In this document: positions 18,485-27,772 of the stretch, piece by piece
Position numbering within the stretch: position 1 is the stretch's first letter
How the letters are laid out: every line of letters starts with the position of its first letter
Origin: CAIYRG01 sp964446945
Lineage (GTDB): Bacteria > Pseudomonadota > Alphaproteobacteria > Micropepsales > Micropepsaceae
Length of the DNA: 64,000 nucleotides
Assembly: GCA_964446945.1 (NCBI GenBank)
Contig: CAYUQO010000010.1
Coordinates: forward strand, 62,001-126,000
Direction: 5' to 3'
The notes under the pieces: generated by a model
Database searches by the model: none
The model's input: the letters and a program-made list of their open reading frames with translations, nothing else
What the model was told of the DNA's origin: nothing
Made by a program: the position numbers and the translations under genes

Positions 18485-19971
18485 ACCGGTCTCCACCACA
18501 CATCGGGTGCTGCGCTGAACGAAGCTGCGCGCTCGATTGCGCGGCCGGCCCTGAGCACCGTGGCTTCATCAAAGGCGCGGCCGATCACCTGAAGCCCGAG
18601 CGGCAATCCGTCATGTGACAGTCCCGCAGGCACGGAGATGCCCGGCAGGCCTGCGAGATTGACCGTCACGGTGAACACATCGTTGAGATACATCGCGACA
18701 GGATCCGCGGTTTTCTCGCCAAGACCAAAAGCCGGTGTCGGCGTTGCCGGTGTGAGCAGCACATCGCATTGCTCGAACGCCTTGGCGAAATCGCGTGCGA
18801 TCAGAGTGCGTACTTTCTGTGCCCGCAGGTAATAGGCATCGTAATAGCCGGCGGAGAGCACATAGGTGCCGATCATGATGCGCCGTTTGACTTCGCGGCC
18901 AAAACCCTCGGCGCGAGTCTTTTCGTATAATTCAATGAGATCGTCGGTGCTTTTGGCGCGATAGCCGAAGCGCATTCCGTCATAGCGTGCGAGGTTGGAC
19001 GATGCCTCGGCGGGCGCGACAATATAATATGCAGGCAGCGCATATTTGGTGTGCGGCAGGCTGACCTCGCGCAACTCCGCGCCCTGATCCTTCAGCCATC
19101 GGGCGCCCTTGTGCCACAACTCGTCGATTTCGGAAGAGGCGCCGGTGACCCGGTATTCCTTCGGAATTCCGATGCGCAACCCCTTCACGCCCGATTCGAG
19201 TCCGGCTTCGTAATCCGGCACCGGCGTGTCCACGCTGGTGGAATCCAGCGGATCGGCGCTGGCCATCGCCCTCAGCATGATTGCGGCATCGCGCACCGTG
19301 CGGGTCATCGGTCCGGCCTGATCGAGCGAGGAAGCAAAGGCGACAATGCCCCAGCGCGAGCACCGCCCATAGGTTGGCTTCAATCCGACGATGCCGGTGA
19401 CCGCGGCAGGCTGGCGAATGGACCCGCCGGTGTCGGTGCCCGTGGCGGCGAGCGCAAGGCGTGCTGCGACTGCTGTGGCCGATCCGCCGGATGAACCGCC
19501 GGGCACGAGATCATCATTGCGGCCCCGCGCGCGCCAGGGATTGGTGACCGGCCCAAAATATGACGTCTCATTCGACGATCCCATGGCGAATTCGTCGAGA
19601 TTGGTCTTGCCGAGCAGGATCGCACCGGCATTCCACAGGTTACGGCTGACGGTGGATTCATATGGCGGCACGAAATTTTCGAGAATCCGGCTGCCCGCCG
19701 TGGTGCGGACATTGGCGGTGCAAAACAGATCCTTGATTGCCAGCGGCAGTCCTTCGAGTGGCCGCGCAGTGCCGCTCTGGATTCGCTGTTCGGACTCGTT
19801 CGCCTGTTCGAGAGCGCGTTCCGGTGTTTCGGTGATGAATGCGTTGAGACGCCGCGCATTCGACACCGCTTTGAGATGCGCCTCGGTCAGTTCGCGTGCG
19901 CTGAGCTGTTTTGCGCGCAATGCATCGCGCGCTTCCGCCAGCGTGAGTCCGGTCGGGTCTGATTGCACCAT
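18481..19971 (-). CDS. gatA: Asp/Glu-tRNA amidotransferase subunit A
   Basis: Amidase subunit of GatCAB, which releases ammonia from glutamine or asparagine. The 496-residue product has the amidase-signature Ser-cisSer-Lys triad: Lys80 in PLAIKDLF, Ser160 in PGGSSGGS and Ser184 in TGTDTGGSIRQPA. The ATG at 19971 shares its A with the gatC stop (TGATG); a GTG one codon earlier is possible. The order gatC-gatA-gatB with two overlaps shows a tightly coupled operon. Confidence 0.97.
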   Translation of the reverse strand: MVQSDPTGLTLAEARDALRAKQLSARELTEAHLKAVSNARRLNAFITETPERALEQANESEQRIQSGTARPLEGLPLAIKDLFCTANVRTTAGSRILENFVPPYESTVSRNLWNAGAILLGKTNLDEFAMGSSNETSYFGPVTNPWRARGRNDDLVPGGSSGGSATAVAARLALAATGTDTGGSIRQPAAVTGIVGLKPTYGRCSRWGIVAFASSLDQAGPMTRTVRDAAIMLRAMASADPLDSTSVDTPVPDYEAGLESGVKGLRIGIPKEYRVTGASSEIDELWHKGARWLKDQGAELREVSLPHTKYALPAYYIVAPAEASSNLARYDGMRFGYRAKSTDDLIELYEKTRAEGFGREVKRRIMIGTYVLSAGYYDAYYLRAQKVRTLIARDFAKAFEQCDVLLTPATPTPAFGLGEKTADPVAMYLNDVFTVTVNLAGLPGISVPAGLSHDGLPLGLQVIGRAFDEATVLRAGRAIERAASFSAAPDVWWRPV

Positions 19972-20258
19972 CACTCGACCACTTTTGGTACGAGGAAAAA
20001 GCCCTCATCCGACAGCGGCGCATTTTTCAGCACGTCCTGGGCCCGGCCGCCGTCGGTGATGGTGTCGGCACGCATTTTCAGCCGCTGTTCCACCACGCTG
20101 GTCATCGGCGGAACACCGTCAACATCGACTTCGGCCAGCTGTTCGACCCAGGCGAGCAGCGCATTGAGTTCTTTTTCCATCAGCGCGACCTCGCCGTCAT
20201 CGACGGCGATACGGGCGAGCCGCGCAATGCGCCTCACGGTCTTGGTGTCGACGGCCAT
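19971..20258 (-). CDS. gatC: Asp/Glu-tRNA amidotransferase subunit C
   Basis: Small linker subunit that holds GatA and GatB together. The 95-residue product begins with MAVDTKTVRRIARLARIAV, the usual GatC N-terminal helix, and ends with GFFLVPKVVE, the conserved tail. It heads the gatCAB operon and is divergent from ruvX, with 94 bases between the starts, a layout common in alphaproteobacteria. Confidence 0.96.
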   Translation of the reverse strand: MAVDTKTVRRIARLARIAVDDGEVALMEKELNALLAWVEQLAEVDVDGVPPMTSVVEQRLKMRADTITDGGRAQDVLKNAPLSDEGFFLVPKVVE

Positions 20259-20352
20259 GCTAGTATCGTGGTTTCGAAAATCGCATGGTTTCTATATAGC
20301 GCACAGCGCGAATTCCGAAACCGAAACAAGGACCGGGTCTCCAAACGGCACG

Positions 20353-20826
20353 ATGAGCGTAATCGGTCTCGAGCAATTGCCGGGGGTTTTGCAGCCGGAC
20401 CAGAGGCTGCTTGGCCTCGATCTCGGCGAGAAAACCATCGGACTCGCGCTATCCGACACATTATTGACCGTCGCAACGCCACTGAAGACGCTCAAGCGGG
20501 GAAAGTTCACCGCCGATGCGGCGGAAATCCTGTCGCTGATTGGCGAACATGGTATCGGCGCGGTCATCGTTGGATTCCCACTGAATATGGACGGATCGGA
20601 AGGACCATCGGCGCAATCGGCGAAGGCCTTTGCGCGAAATTTCGCCGGGGCCGCCAACTGTCCGGTTGTTCTCGTCGATGAACGTCTGTCGACTGCGGCG
20701 GTCACGCGAACGCTGCTGCATGCCGACGCCTCACGCGCCCGACGTCGCGAGGTGGTCGACAAAATGGCGGCCGCGTACATCCTCCAGGGTGCTCTCGACC
20801 GGCTGCGGGTTCTCAAGCCCCGTTGA
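20353..20826 (+). CDS. ruvX: RuvX/YqgF RNase H-fold nuclease
   Basis: Putative Holliday junction resolvase, also linked to 16S rRNA 5' processing. The 157-residue product has the RNase H-fold signature LLGLDLGEKTIGLALSD with Asp23, then VGFPLNMDGSEG, VLVDERLSTAAV and DKMAAAYILQ. The ATG at 20353 gives the normal family length; longer upstream frames run antisense through gatA and gatC. Its divergence from gatCAB is conserved in the class. Confidence 0.94.
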   Translation: MSVIGLEQLPGVLQPDQRLLGLDLGEKTIGLALSDTLLTVATPLKTLKRGKFTADAAEILSLIGEHGIGAVIVGFPLNMDGSEGPSAQSAKAFARNFAGAANCPVVLVDERLSTAAVTRTLLHADASRARRREVVDKMAAAYILQGALDRLRVLKPR

Positions 20827-20890
20827 TCCTGGCATCCCTCAGCGTGAACACATTTTAACGCAAAATTACGAGCAAACTCAGTGACGTGCG

Positions 20891-20913
20891 TGTAAGCTTA
20901 CAAACAGCTTACA
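20891..20913. promoter_or_regulatory. Palindromic operator-like site upstream of a small gene
   Basis: A perfect 12-base palindrome, TGTAAGCTTACA, is followed three bases later by another AGCTTACA half-site. It lies 23-45 bases before the ATG at 20936, where a repressor or a promoter-proximal activator would bind. The cognate factor is unknown. Confidence 0.45.
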
Positions 20914-20935
20914 GCGTAATGGCACCATTGGAGTC

Positions 20936-21100
20936 ATGAACACAACCAAGGAAACCGTCGTGGAGTACCGGCAGCGGGCAGCCGAGCTGCGGGTTCTGGC
21001 CGGCAAAATGCGGGATGAAAACCGCCGCGAGATGATTCGCGACATTGCGGCCAACTACGACAAAATCGCGGATCAGTTCGAGGACCTGGACGGGAAATAG
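20936..21100 (+). CDS. Small conserved helical protein (54 aa)
   Basis: An ATG-to-TAG frame of 54 codons encoding a charged helical protein: YRQRAAELRVLAGKMRD, then ENRREMIRDIAANYD and KIADQFEDLDGK. The pattern of a YRxRAxELR-type helix followed by a second helix ending in an AxxYxxxA-like stretch is that of small alphaproteobacterial proteins of unknown function which I recognise from many rhizobial-type genomes. It has its own upstream palindromic site and is convergent with the HIT-family gene. Function is unknown. Confidence 0.7.
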   Translation: MNTTKETVVEYRQRAAELRVLAGKMRDENRREMIRDIAANYDKIADQFEDLDGK

Positions 21101-21194
21101 TTTCGCGCAGCCTCCATAGAGAACTGCGAGCATCGTCCAGGCGCGAAGCGCTACGACGGATCGCCCCTCCTCCAAGGGAAGGTTAAACTCGACC

Positions 21195-21647
21195 TTAGTC
21201 CCTTTGAAGGGCTTGGACGATCTTCTTCGCGACATCCGCGCGATGCGCATCGTCACGATAGGCAACGCGTTTCCAGATCATGCGATGTGCGAACAGCCCG
21301 TCGCCTTTCTTGCGCGGCACAATATGGAAATGCACATGTGGCACGCTCTGGCTGATGCGGTTGTTGAGCGCGATGAAACTGCCATCGGCGCTCATCGCTT
21401 CGATCACGGCAGCGGAAAGCCGTTTGATATGCGTGGCCAGACCGGCGGCCATTTCGTCGGGCAGCGCTTCGAGCGTTGCGTAGTGGCCGGTCGGAACCAG
21501 AAGCACGTGTCCCAGCGCCAGCGGACGATAATCGAGAAACGCGACGGATAATTCGTCACTGAACACCAATAATGCCGGTTCGGTGCCTGCGATAATGCCG
21601 CAGAAGCGGCAAATGCGTCCCGTGCCCGGCGAGTTTTTCCTAGCCAT
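21195..21647 (-). CDS. HIT-family hydrolase
   Basis: Nucleotide-binding histidine-triad protein of 150 residues, probably a hydrolase of nucleotide phosphoramidates or dinucleoside polyphosphates. The triad is HVHFHIVP near residue 103, and the N-terminal CRFCGIIAG resembles zinc-binding or redox Cys pairs seen in bacterial HIT proteins. RPLALGHVLLVPTGHYATL fits the family. It is divergent from pyrB, with about 80 bases between the starts. Confidence 0.92.
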   Translation of the reverse strand: MARKNSPGTGRICRFCGIIAGTEPALLVFSDELSVAFLDYRPLALGHVLLVPTGHYATLEALPDEMAAGLATHIKRLSAAVIEAMSADGSFIALNNRISQSVPHVHFHIVPRKKGDGLFAHRMIWKRVAYRDDAHRADVAKKIVQALQRD

Positions 21648-21726
21648 GGCGCGAAAGCTCTGGATTAAAGAATAAGGCGGAGCGGAATGCTTTGCGTGAG
21701 CGCACGCCTGCGCCTATAAGCCCGCT

Positions 21727-23115
21727 TTGATGCAGGAACTCAGGCACGTTACCTCGATTAATGATCTCACCATCGATGAGATCGAGACAATATTTTCCGT
21801 GGCGTCGGAATATCTGCGCGAGTTGCGCGATCCTCATCTGCCCCATCGCATCGGCCGCAGCATAACCGCAGGTTCGGGGGCAATTCTCGCGACCTTGTTT
21901 TACGAGCCGAGCACGCGCACGCGACTGTCGTTCGAGAGTGCGATGCTCCGGCTGGGCGGCAAATCGATCAGCAGCGCCGATCCGGCAACCAGTTCGGCGG
22001 CCAAAGGCGAAAGCCTCGCAGATACCGTTCGGGTCGCGTCGAATTACGCCGACATGCTGGCGATTCGACACCCGCGCGATGGCGCAGCCAAGCTCGCCGC
22101 CTGCTATGCCAGCGTGCCGGTGGTGAATGCCGGCGACGGCGCGCACGAACATCCAACGCAGACGCTGTGCGACCTGTTCACGCTGTTGCAGGAAGGCAAG
22201 AATCTCAAACATCTGAATGTCGCGATTTCGGGCGATCTCAAGGGCAGCCGGACGATCCACTCCTTTGTATATGCGCTGGCCCGGTTCGGCGCGAATATCA
22301 TGCTGATGCCGGCGAAAGGTATGGAACTGCCTGAGCATGTACATTGGCGGTTGAAAAACGAGCTGAACTGTTTTGCCGTCCCGCGCGCCCGTTATGAAAA
22401 AGACAATGCCTCGGTGGATGTGCTGTACATGACGGCGGACCAGCCGCATCAGCTCTCGCTGATTTCCGACACTGAGGGCAAGCCGCGCAAAAATATCGAC
22501 GCCATGTATGTGACGCGGTTTCAGAAGGAGCGCTGGGCCGGCAAGCCGGAAGAATATCCGACGATCGACCAGCGTTTCCTCAAGGACAAGAAATTTTCCC
22601 GGACCAGTATCATGCATCCGCTGCCGCGTGTCGGCGAACTCGACATAGCGCTGGATTCCGACCGCCGGGCTGCCTATTTCCGGCAGGCTGCCTTTGGCGT
22701 GCCAATTCGCATGGCGCTGATTTCGCTGCTGCTGGGCTTTGCGCGCGAGAAGGGGTTGAAGAAATTCCCCGGCGGGTTCAGGCCGGAACGCCACGACGTT
22801 TTCGACCAGACCGAGCCGGAAGGACTGATTTGCGCCAATTCCAACTGCATCGTGCACGATGCAATGGAAGGGAAATATGCGCGCAACCGCTTTGAACTCG
22901 TAGCGCCACAACGGCTGCGCTGTTTCTATTGTGAGACCGACGTTGCGGAGTTCGTCGTCGGCAACCGCAAGACGCGGCATTTTTCCACCGACGTGCCGAT
23001 CCCGCGCGATTACGTGCGCAATGGGCGCGATATCGTTCTGTTCGGGGACGCAGATTCGGCGACGTCGGCGGGCTATTCGCAAGCGAAGCGGCGACGCAAA
23101 ACCGCCCATGCTTGA
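21727..23115 (+). CDS. pyrB: Aspartate carbamoyltransferase with fused C-terminal PyrI-type zinc domain
   Basis: Condenses carbamoyl phosphate and aspartate, the first committed pyrimidine step. At 462 residues it is about 150 longer than a usual PyrB. Residues 1-345 are the catalytic chain: FYEPSTRTRLSFE at 58-70, GDGAHEHPTQTLCD near 136-149, and SIMHPLPRVGE around 294-304. Residues 365-410 match the zinc domain of the regulatory chain PyrI, with Cys369, Cys374, Cys399 and Cys402 (CANSNC and CFYC). The nucleotide-binding allosteric half of PyrI is absent. A basic tail, QAKRRRKTAHA, ends the protein. The plsY start lies eight bases inside this gene. pyrC, often next to pyrB, is not here. Confidence 0.93.
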   Translation: MMQELRHVTSINDLTIDEIETIFSVASEYLRELRDPHLPHRIGRSITAGSGAILATLFYEPSTRTRLSFESAMLRLGGKSISSADPATSSAAKGESLADTVRVASNYADMLAIRHPRDGAAKLAACYASVPVVNAGDGAHEHPTQTLCDLFTLLQEGKNLKHLNVAISGDLKGSRTIHSFVYALARFGANIMLMPAKGMELPEHVHWRLKNELNCFAVPRARYEKDNASVDVLYMTADQPHQLSLISDTEGKPRKNIDAMYVTRFQKERWAGKPEEYPTIDQRFLKDKKFSRTSIMHPLPRVGELDIALDSDRRAAYFRQAAFGVPIRMALISLLLGFAREKGLKKFPGGFRPERHDVFDQTEPEGLICANSNCIVHDAMEGKYARNRFELVAPQRLRCFYCETDVAEFVVGNRKTRHFSTDVPIPRDYVRNGRDIVLFGDADSATSAGYSQAKRRRKTAHA

Positions 23116-23734
23116 GTCACTCGCGCTGGTCCATTGGGACACCGCCTGGCCTTACCTGCTTGCGACTTTTATCGCCTCGTATTTTTTGGGCTCCATTCCA
23201 TTCGGCCTGATCTTTGCCCGACTCTCGGGCGCCGGTGACATCCGCAAGATCGGGTCGGGCAATATTGGCGCCACCAATGTGCTGCGCAGCGGCAAGCGCT
23301 GGGCGGCGGCCGCCACTTTGTTGTTCGATGCCGGCAAAGCGCTGCTTGCTGTCACGCTGGCAGAATTGTGGTTTGGCCTGGACGTCTTTCCCGTCATCGC
23401 CGGATTCGGCGCCTTCATCGGTCACCTCTATCCGGTGTGGCTGAATTTCAAAGGCGGCAAAGGTGTCGCGAGCTTCATCGGCATTGCCATTGGCCTTAAC
23501 TGGGTGATTGGACTCGTCACCTGCCTGACCTGGCTCGGCGTCGCCTGGTCGTTCCGCATGTCGTCGTTGGCAGCATTGGTTGCGGCGGCCATGACTCCGG
23601 TCTATTTCGCGCTGATCGGCGAATATCTGTTTGCGGTGCTCGCAGTGGTGCTGGCGGTGTTGATCTTCTATTCGCACCGGACAAATCTTCAGCGTCTGAG
23701 GCGCGGCGAAGAACCCAAAATCGGCAGGAAGTAG
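23108..23734 (+). CDS. plsY: Acyl-phosphate:glycerol-3-phosphate acyltransferase
   Basis: Integral membrane enzyme that acylates glycerol 3-phosphate from acyl phosphate to start phospholipid synthesis. The 208-residue product has the three PlsY motifs: SIPFGLIFARLSG, GSGNIGATNVLR and GHLYPVWLNFKGGKGVA, plus several hydrophobic helices. The ATG at 23108 lies inside the end of pyrB, and the stop shares a G with the dprA GTG (TAGTG), so pyrB-plsY-dprA is one coupled transcript. Confidence 0.96.
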   Translation: MLESLALVHWDTAWPYLLATFIASYFLGSIPFGLIFARLSGAGDIRKIGSGNIGATNVLRSGKRWAAAATLLFDAGKALLAVTLAELWFGLDVFPVIAGFGAFIGHLYPVWLNFKGGKGVASFIGIAIGLNWVIGLVTCLTWLGVAWSFRMSSLAALVAAAMTPVYFALIGEYLFAVLAVVLAVLIFYSHRTNLQRLRRGEEPKIGRK

Positions 23735-24846
23735 TGGCAAAGAAAACGCTCTCGCCGGATGAGCGATTGGCATGGCTGCGCCTTGCGCGCACCGATAACA
23801 TCGGTCCCGCGACTTTTGCCGCGCTGCTCGCGCGCTTTCCCGATGTACGCGAAGCACTCGATGCCGCGCCGCGGCTGGCGCGCCGCGGCGGACGGCGTGA
23901 ATTGGAGATCACGGCAGAAGCGGATGCGAAAGCCGAACTCGAGCGGCTGACGCGTTTGCATGGCCGAATGCTGGCCTGTGTCGAACCCGAATTCCCGTTG
24001 GCGCTTGCGGCGCTCGACCCGCCGCCACCGGTGATTTCGGTGATCGGCGATATCCCGCTGTTCCAGCGCGAAATGGTGGCGGTCGTCGGCGCGCGCAATG
24101 CATCGGGTCTCGGGATCAAACTGGCCGGTGTGATTGCCGGCGATCTCTCGCGCGCGGGCCTCGTGGTCGTTTCCGGCATGGCGCGCGGCATTGACCACGC
24201 GGCCCATCGGGCGGCGCTGGAGCACGGCACGATTGCGGTGCTCGCCGGCGGGGTTGATGTGGTCTATCCGCCGGAACATCGCGAGCTCTATGACGAGATT
24301 TCCAGGCGCGGCGCGGTCATCTCCGAAATGCCGATTGGCATGGCCCCCCTGCCCCGGCACTTTCCGCGGCGCAACCGGCTGATTTCCGGTCTGTCGCGGG
24401 GAGTCGTTGTGATCGAAGCGGCCGAACGGTCTGGTTCGCTGATCACTGCTCATTATGCGATCGAACAGGGACGCGAAGTATTCGCGGTGCCGGGTTCGCC
24501 GCTCGATCCGCGTGCCAAAGGGGCCAATCGCCTGATCCGCGACGGCGCACTGTTGACCGAATCGGCCGAAGATGTGCTGAACGCGCTATCACCGCTGTTG
24601 AAGCAGGGGTTCCGCGAGCCCATGACGCGCGAAGCGCCCGCGCCGCGAATGGATTCCGCAATCGAGGCCGAGGCTGACCAGGTCCGGTCGGCGATTCAGG
24701 AAAAGCTCGGCGCAGCCCCGGTCGAAGTGGACGAACTGGTGCGGCAGACCGGCGCCCCGGCAGAGGCGGTGACAACGGCACTCCTCGAACTGGAACTCGC
24801 CGGTCTCGTCCAGCGCCATCCGGGGAACCGCGTCTCCTGGAAGTAA
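23734..24846 (+). CDS. dprA: DNA processing protein DprA
   Basis: Loads RecA onto incoming single-stranded DNA during natural transformation. The 370-residue product has an N-terminal helical domain, a Rossmann core with VAVVGARNASGLG, VVSGMARGIDHAAHR, VLAGGVDVVYPPEH and FPRRNRLISGLS, and a C-terminal winged-helix-like domain (about 310-370). The GTG start overlaps the plsY stop. Position before topA is conserved in alphaproteobacteria. Its stop codon lies inside a heptameric repeat. Confidence 0.95.
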   Translation: MAKKTLSPDERLAWLRLARTDNIGPATFAALLARFPDVREALDAAPRLARRGGRRELEITAEADAKAELERLTRLHGRMLACVEPEFPLALAALDPPPPVISVIGDIPLFQREMVAVVGARNASGLGIKLAGVIAGDLSRAGLVVVSGMARGIDHAAHRAALEHGTIAVLAGGVDVVYPPEHRELYDEISRRGAVISEMPIGMAPLPRHFPRRNRLISGLSRGVVVIEAAERSGSLITAHYAIEQGREVFAVPGSPLDPRAKGANRLIRDGALLTESAEDVLNALSPLLKQGFREPMTREAPAPRMDSAIEAEADQVRSAIQEKLGAAPVEVDELVRQTGAPAEAVTTALLELELAGLVQRHPGNRVSWK

Positions 24847-24960
24847 GAGAAGCGAGTGACGAGGAGCGAGCGCCTACATATTTCTCCGTCGGCCGGCGGC
24901 CGCTCCCCTCCCCGGAAATGCACGTGTTTCCAACCCTCCCCCAAGGGGAGGGTTGAGGCT
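24843..24960. repeat. Heptamer tract plus dispersed GC-rich repeat
   Basis: From 24843 a seven-base unit recurs (GTAAGAG, AAGCGAG, TGACGAG, GAGCGAG). The same heptad, reverse-complemented, lies in lptD at 62265. Downstream, 24905-24957 has CTCCCCTCCCC, an AAATGCACGTGTTT palindrome and CCCTCCCCCAAGGGGAGGG, the dispersed class. Confidence 0.7.
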
Positions 24961-25100
24961 AACGCAACTGTAGGTTGCAATGGCTGCGTGTTACCAAGTT
25001 GACACCTTGGGCGGCTTGCGCCCATGGTCCGGCCCCGCGCCGGAATAGTTAACCATTCCCGGACAAACTCTCGCTTCGCACACACGTAATCTCCGGGACC

Positions 25101-27770
25101 ATGGCTGAGCCTTCCAGTGTTGTCGTCGTCGAATCTCCTGCCAAAGCCAAGACAATCAACAAATATCTTGGCCGGAATTACCGCGTTCTGGCGAGCTATG
25201 GTCACGTTCGCGATTTGCCCGCCAAAACTGGCTCAGTCGATCCCGATCACGATTTCAAGATGGTGTGGGAGACCGAGCCCAAGGCCCAGAAGCGGCTGAA
25301 GGAGATCGCCGACGCGGTCAAAGGCGCGGACCGGCTGATTCTCGCCACCGACCCCGACCGCGAGGGCGAAGCGATTTCGTGGCATGTGTTGGAGGCGCTG
25401 AAGGCGCGCCGCGCGCTGGGTCACACCGAGGTGCAGCGCGTGGTTTTCAACGCCGTCACCAAATCGGCCGTGCTCGATGCGATCGCCCATCCACGTGAAA
25501 TCAATGAAGAGCTGGTGGACGCCTATCTGGCGCGCCGGGCGCTGGACTATCTGGTTGGGTTCACATTGTCGCCGGTGCTGTGGCGGAAATTGCCGGGTGC
25601 GCGCTCGGCGGGCCGCGTGCAATCGGTGGCGCTGCGACTGATCTGCGAGCGTGAAATCGAGATCGAGAGCTTCACGCCGCAGGAATACTGGTCGGTGGAA
25701 GCGGTGTTCTCGACGCCGGAAGGTCATTTCACCGCGCGGCTGGTCGAACTCGACGGCAAGAAGGTCGACAAGCTGTCCCTCGCCAATGCGGAAGACGCCC
25801 AGCGCGCGGTCGATGCGATCCGCGCCGGACGGTTTGCCATCAGCGACATTGAGAAGAAGCCGGTGAAACGCCATCCTTGGGCGCCGTTCATCACTTCGAC
25901 ATTGCAGCAGGAAGCAGCGCGCAAGCTCGGGTTCCCGGCGGCGCGCACGATGAAGCTGGCGCAGTCGCTCTATGAGGGCGTCAATCTCGGCGGCGATGTC
26001 ACGGGCCTGATCACCTATATGCGGACCGACGGCACGTCGATGGTCGGCGAAGCCATTGCCGAAAGCCGGCGCGTGATCGGCGATCTGCATGGCGATCGTT
26101 ATGTGCCGGAGAAGCCGCGCGTTTACACGTCCAAGGTGAAGAACGCCCAGGAAGCGCATGAGGCGATCCGCCCGACGAGTTTTGCGCGCACGCCGGAAAA
26201 GGTCGCGCGCTATCTGCAAAGCGACGAAGCACGGCTTTACGAGCTGATCTGGAAACGCGCGCTGGCGAGCCAGATGGAATCGGCGGAGCAGGAACGCACG
26301 ACTGTCACTGTAGCGGCGGATAATAAACGCGCGGTACTGCGCGCCACGGGCACGGTCACATTGTTCGACGGCTTCCTGAAGCTGTATCAGGAAGGCCGCG
26401 ACGACGACGGAGATGGCGAAGACGGACGCCTCCCGAAGCTCGCGACCGGCGATCGTCCGAAGCTGGATGATGTCAAGCAGGAGCAGCATTTCACCGAGCC
26501 TCCACCGCGCTACAGCGAGGCAAGTCTGGTGAAACGGCTGGAAGAACTCGGCATCGGACGGCCTTCGACCTATGCGAGCATCCTCTCGGTGTTGCGCGAC
26601 CGCGCCTATGTGCGCATGGACCGCAACCGCTTCGTGCCGGAGGACAAGGGACGCGTCGTGACCGCGTTCCTGACCAGTTTCTTCCGCCGCTATGTCGAAT
26701 ATGATTTCACTGCCGATCTCGAAGAAAAGCTCGACGAGGTTTCGGCCGGCACGCTGTCCTGGAAACAATTGCTGCGCGACTTCTGGAAGAATTTCCATGC
26801 GGCGACCGAAGAGACCAAGGATCTGAAATTCGCCGAGGTGATCGATTCACTGAACGAGATTCTCGGCCCGCATATTTTTCCGGAACGCCAAGATGGCGGC
26901 GATCCGCGCGCCTGCCCCACCTGCGGGAATGGGACGCTGAGTCTGAAGCTCTCCAAGTTCGGCGCATTTATCGGCTGCTCGAATTATCCGGATTGCCGCT
27001 ACACGCGCCAATTGGGACCCGGTGGAGAGGGCAATGGAGTTGAGCCCCGCGAACTCGGCATCGATCCAGAGACGGGGGAACAGATCCATCTCAAGGTCGG
27101 GCGCTTCGGCCCCTATGTGCAGCGTGGCGAAGGCAGCAAAGACGAAAAGCCGGCGCGGTCGAGCATCCCCAAAAGTTTCTCTCTTGAGAATATGGATTTG
27201 CAAACCGCGTTGAAGCTGTTGTCGCTGCCGCGCGAAGTGGGTGTGCATCCGGAAAGCGGAAAACCGATCATGGCCGGCTTTGGCCGGTTCGGGCCATATA
27301 TCTCGCATGATGGCACATATGCTTCGCTGGAATCGGCGGAAGATGTCTTCACTGTCGGAATCAATCGCGCGGTGACGTTGCTGGCCGAGCGCAAGGCACG
27401 CGGACCGCGCGCGCGAGGTGGTCAGGCGCTGAAGGAATTGGGCGCGCATCCGGAATCGGGTGTGATGATCAAGATCATGAAGGGCCGTTACGGCCCCTAT
27501 GTCAGCGATGGCAAGCTGAACGCCACGATCCCGAAGGATCAGGCTCCGGAATCGGTCACCATGGAGGAAGCGGTGGCGCTGCTCGCCGCTCGCGCGGAAA
27601 GGACCGGGAAAAAGCCCGCGCGCGCGAAGAAAGCCGCCGCGGCAGAACCGAAGACCGAAAAGAAATCACCCGCGCGTGCAAAGAAGAATGCCGCGCCGGA
27701 AGTGCAGGCGGAAAAGAAAACACCCACGCGCAAAAGCCGAAAGAAAACTGTCGCGGCGGAGACGGAATAG
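25101..27770 (+). CDS. topA: DNA topoisomerase I
   Basis: Relaxes negatively supercoiled DNA (type IA). The 889-residue product begins with the Toprim segment VVVESPAKAKTINKYLG (Glu11) and ATDPDREGEA (Asp84, Asp86, Glu88). The catalytic Tyr306 is in LITYMRTDGT. A four-Cys zinc ribbon (CPTCGNG and GCSNYPDC) is near residue 610-635, followed by several C-terminal repeats with GRFGPY and GRYGPYVSD motifs and a Lys/Ala-rich tail (KKPARAKKAAA), common in this class. rnr usually follows; here about 27.7 kb of accessory DNA intervenes. Confidence 0.97.
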   Translation: MAEPSSVVVVESPAKAKTINKYLGRNYRVLASYGHVRDLPAKTGSVDPDHDFKMVWETEPKAQKRLKEIADAVKGADRLILATDPDREGEAISWHVLEALKARRALGHTEVQRVVFNAVTKSAVLDAIAHPREINEELVDAYLARRALDYLVGFTLSPVLWRKLPGARSAGRVQSVALRLICEREIEIESFTPQEYWSVEAVFSTPEGHFTARLVELDGKKVDKLSLANAEDAQRAVDAIRAGRFAISDIEKKPVKRHPWAPFITSTLQQEAARKLGFPAARTMKLAQSLYEGVNLGGDVTGLITYMRTDGTSMVGEAIAESRRVIGDLHGDRYVPEKPRVYTSKVKNAQEAHEAIRPTSFARTPEKVARYLQSDEARLYELIWKRALASQMESAEQERTTVTVAADNKRAVLRATGTVTLFDGFLKLYQEGRDDDGDGEDGRLPKLATGDRPKLDDVKQEQHFTEPPPRYSEASLVKRLEELGIGRPSTYASILSVLRDRAYVRMDRNRFVPEDKGRVVTAFLTSFFRRYVEYDFTADLEEKLDEVSAGTLSWKQLLRDFWKNFHAATEETKDLKFAEVIDSLNEILGPHIFPERQDGGDPRACPTCGNGTLSLKLSKFGAFIGCSNYPDCRYTRQLGPGGEGNGVEPRELGIDPETGEQIHLKVGRFGPYVQRGEGSKDEKPARSSIPKSFSLENMDLQTALKLLSLPREVGVHPESGKPIMAGFGRFGPYISHDGTYASLESAEDVFTVGINRAVTLLAERKARGPRARGGQALKELGAHPESGVMIKIMKGRYGPYVSDGKLNATIPKDQAPESVTMEEAVALLAARAERTGKKPARAKKAAAAEPKTEKKSPARAKKNAAPEVQAEKKTPTRKSRKKTVAAETE

Positions 27771-27772
27771 AG

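Noticed and set aside
21640..23142. 500-codon frame antisense to pyrB
   Set aside because: Opposite a confident gene and overlapping the HIT gene start; composition is that of a shadow.
25233..26798. 521-codon open frame antisense to topA
   Set aside because: It lies wholly opposite a certain gene, has His/Arg-rich composition typical of the antisense frame in GC-rich DNA, and shows no domain.
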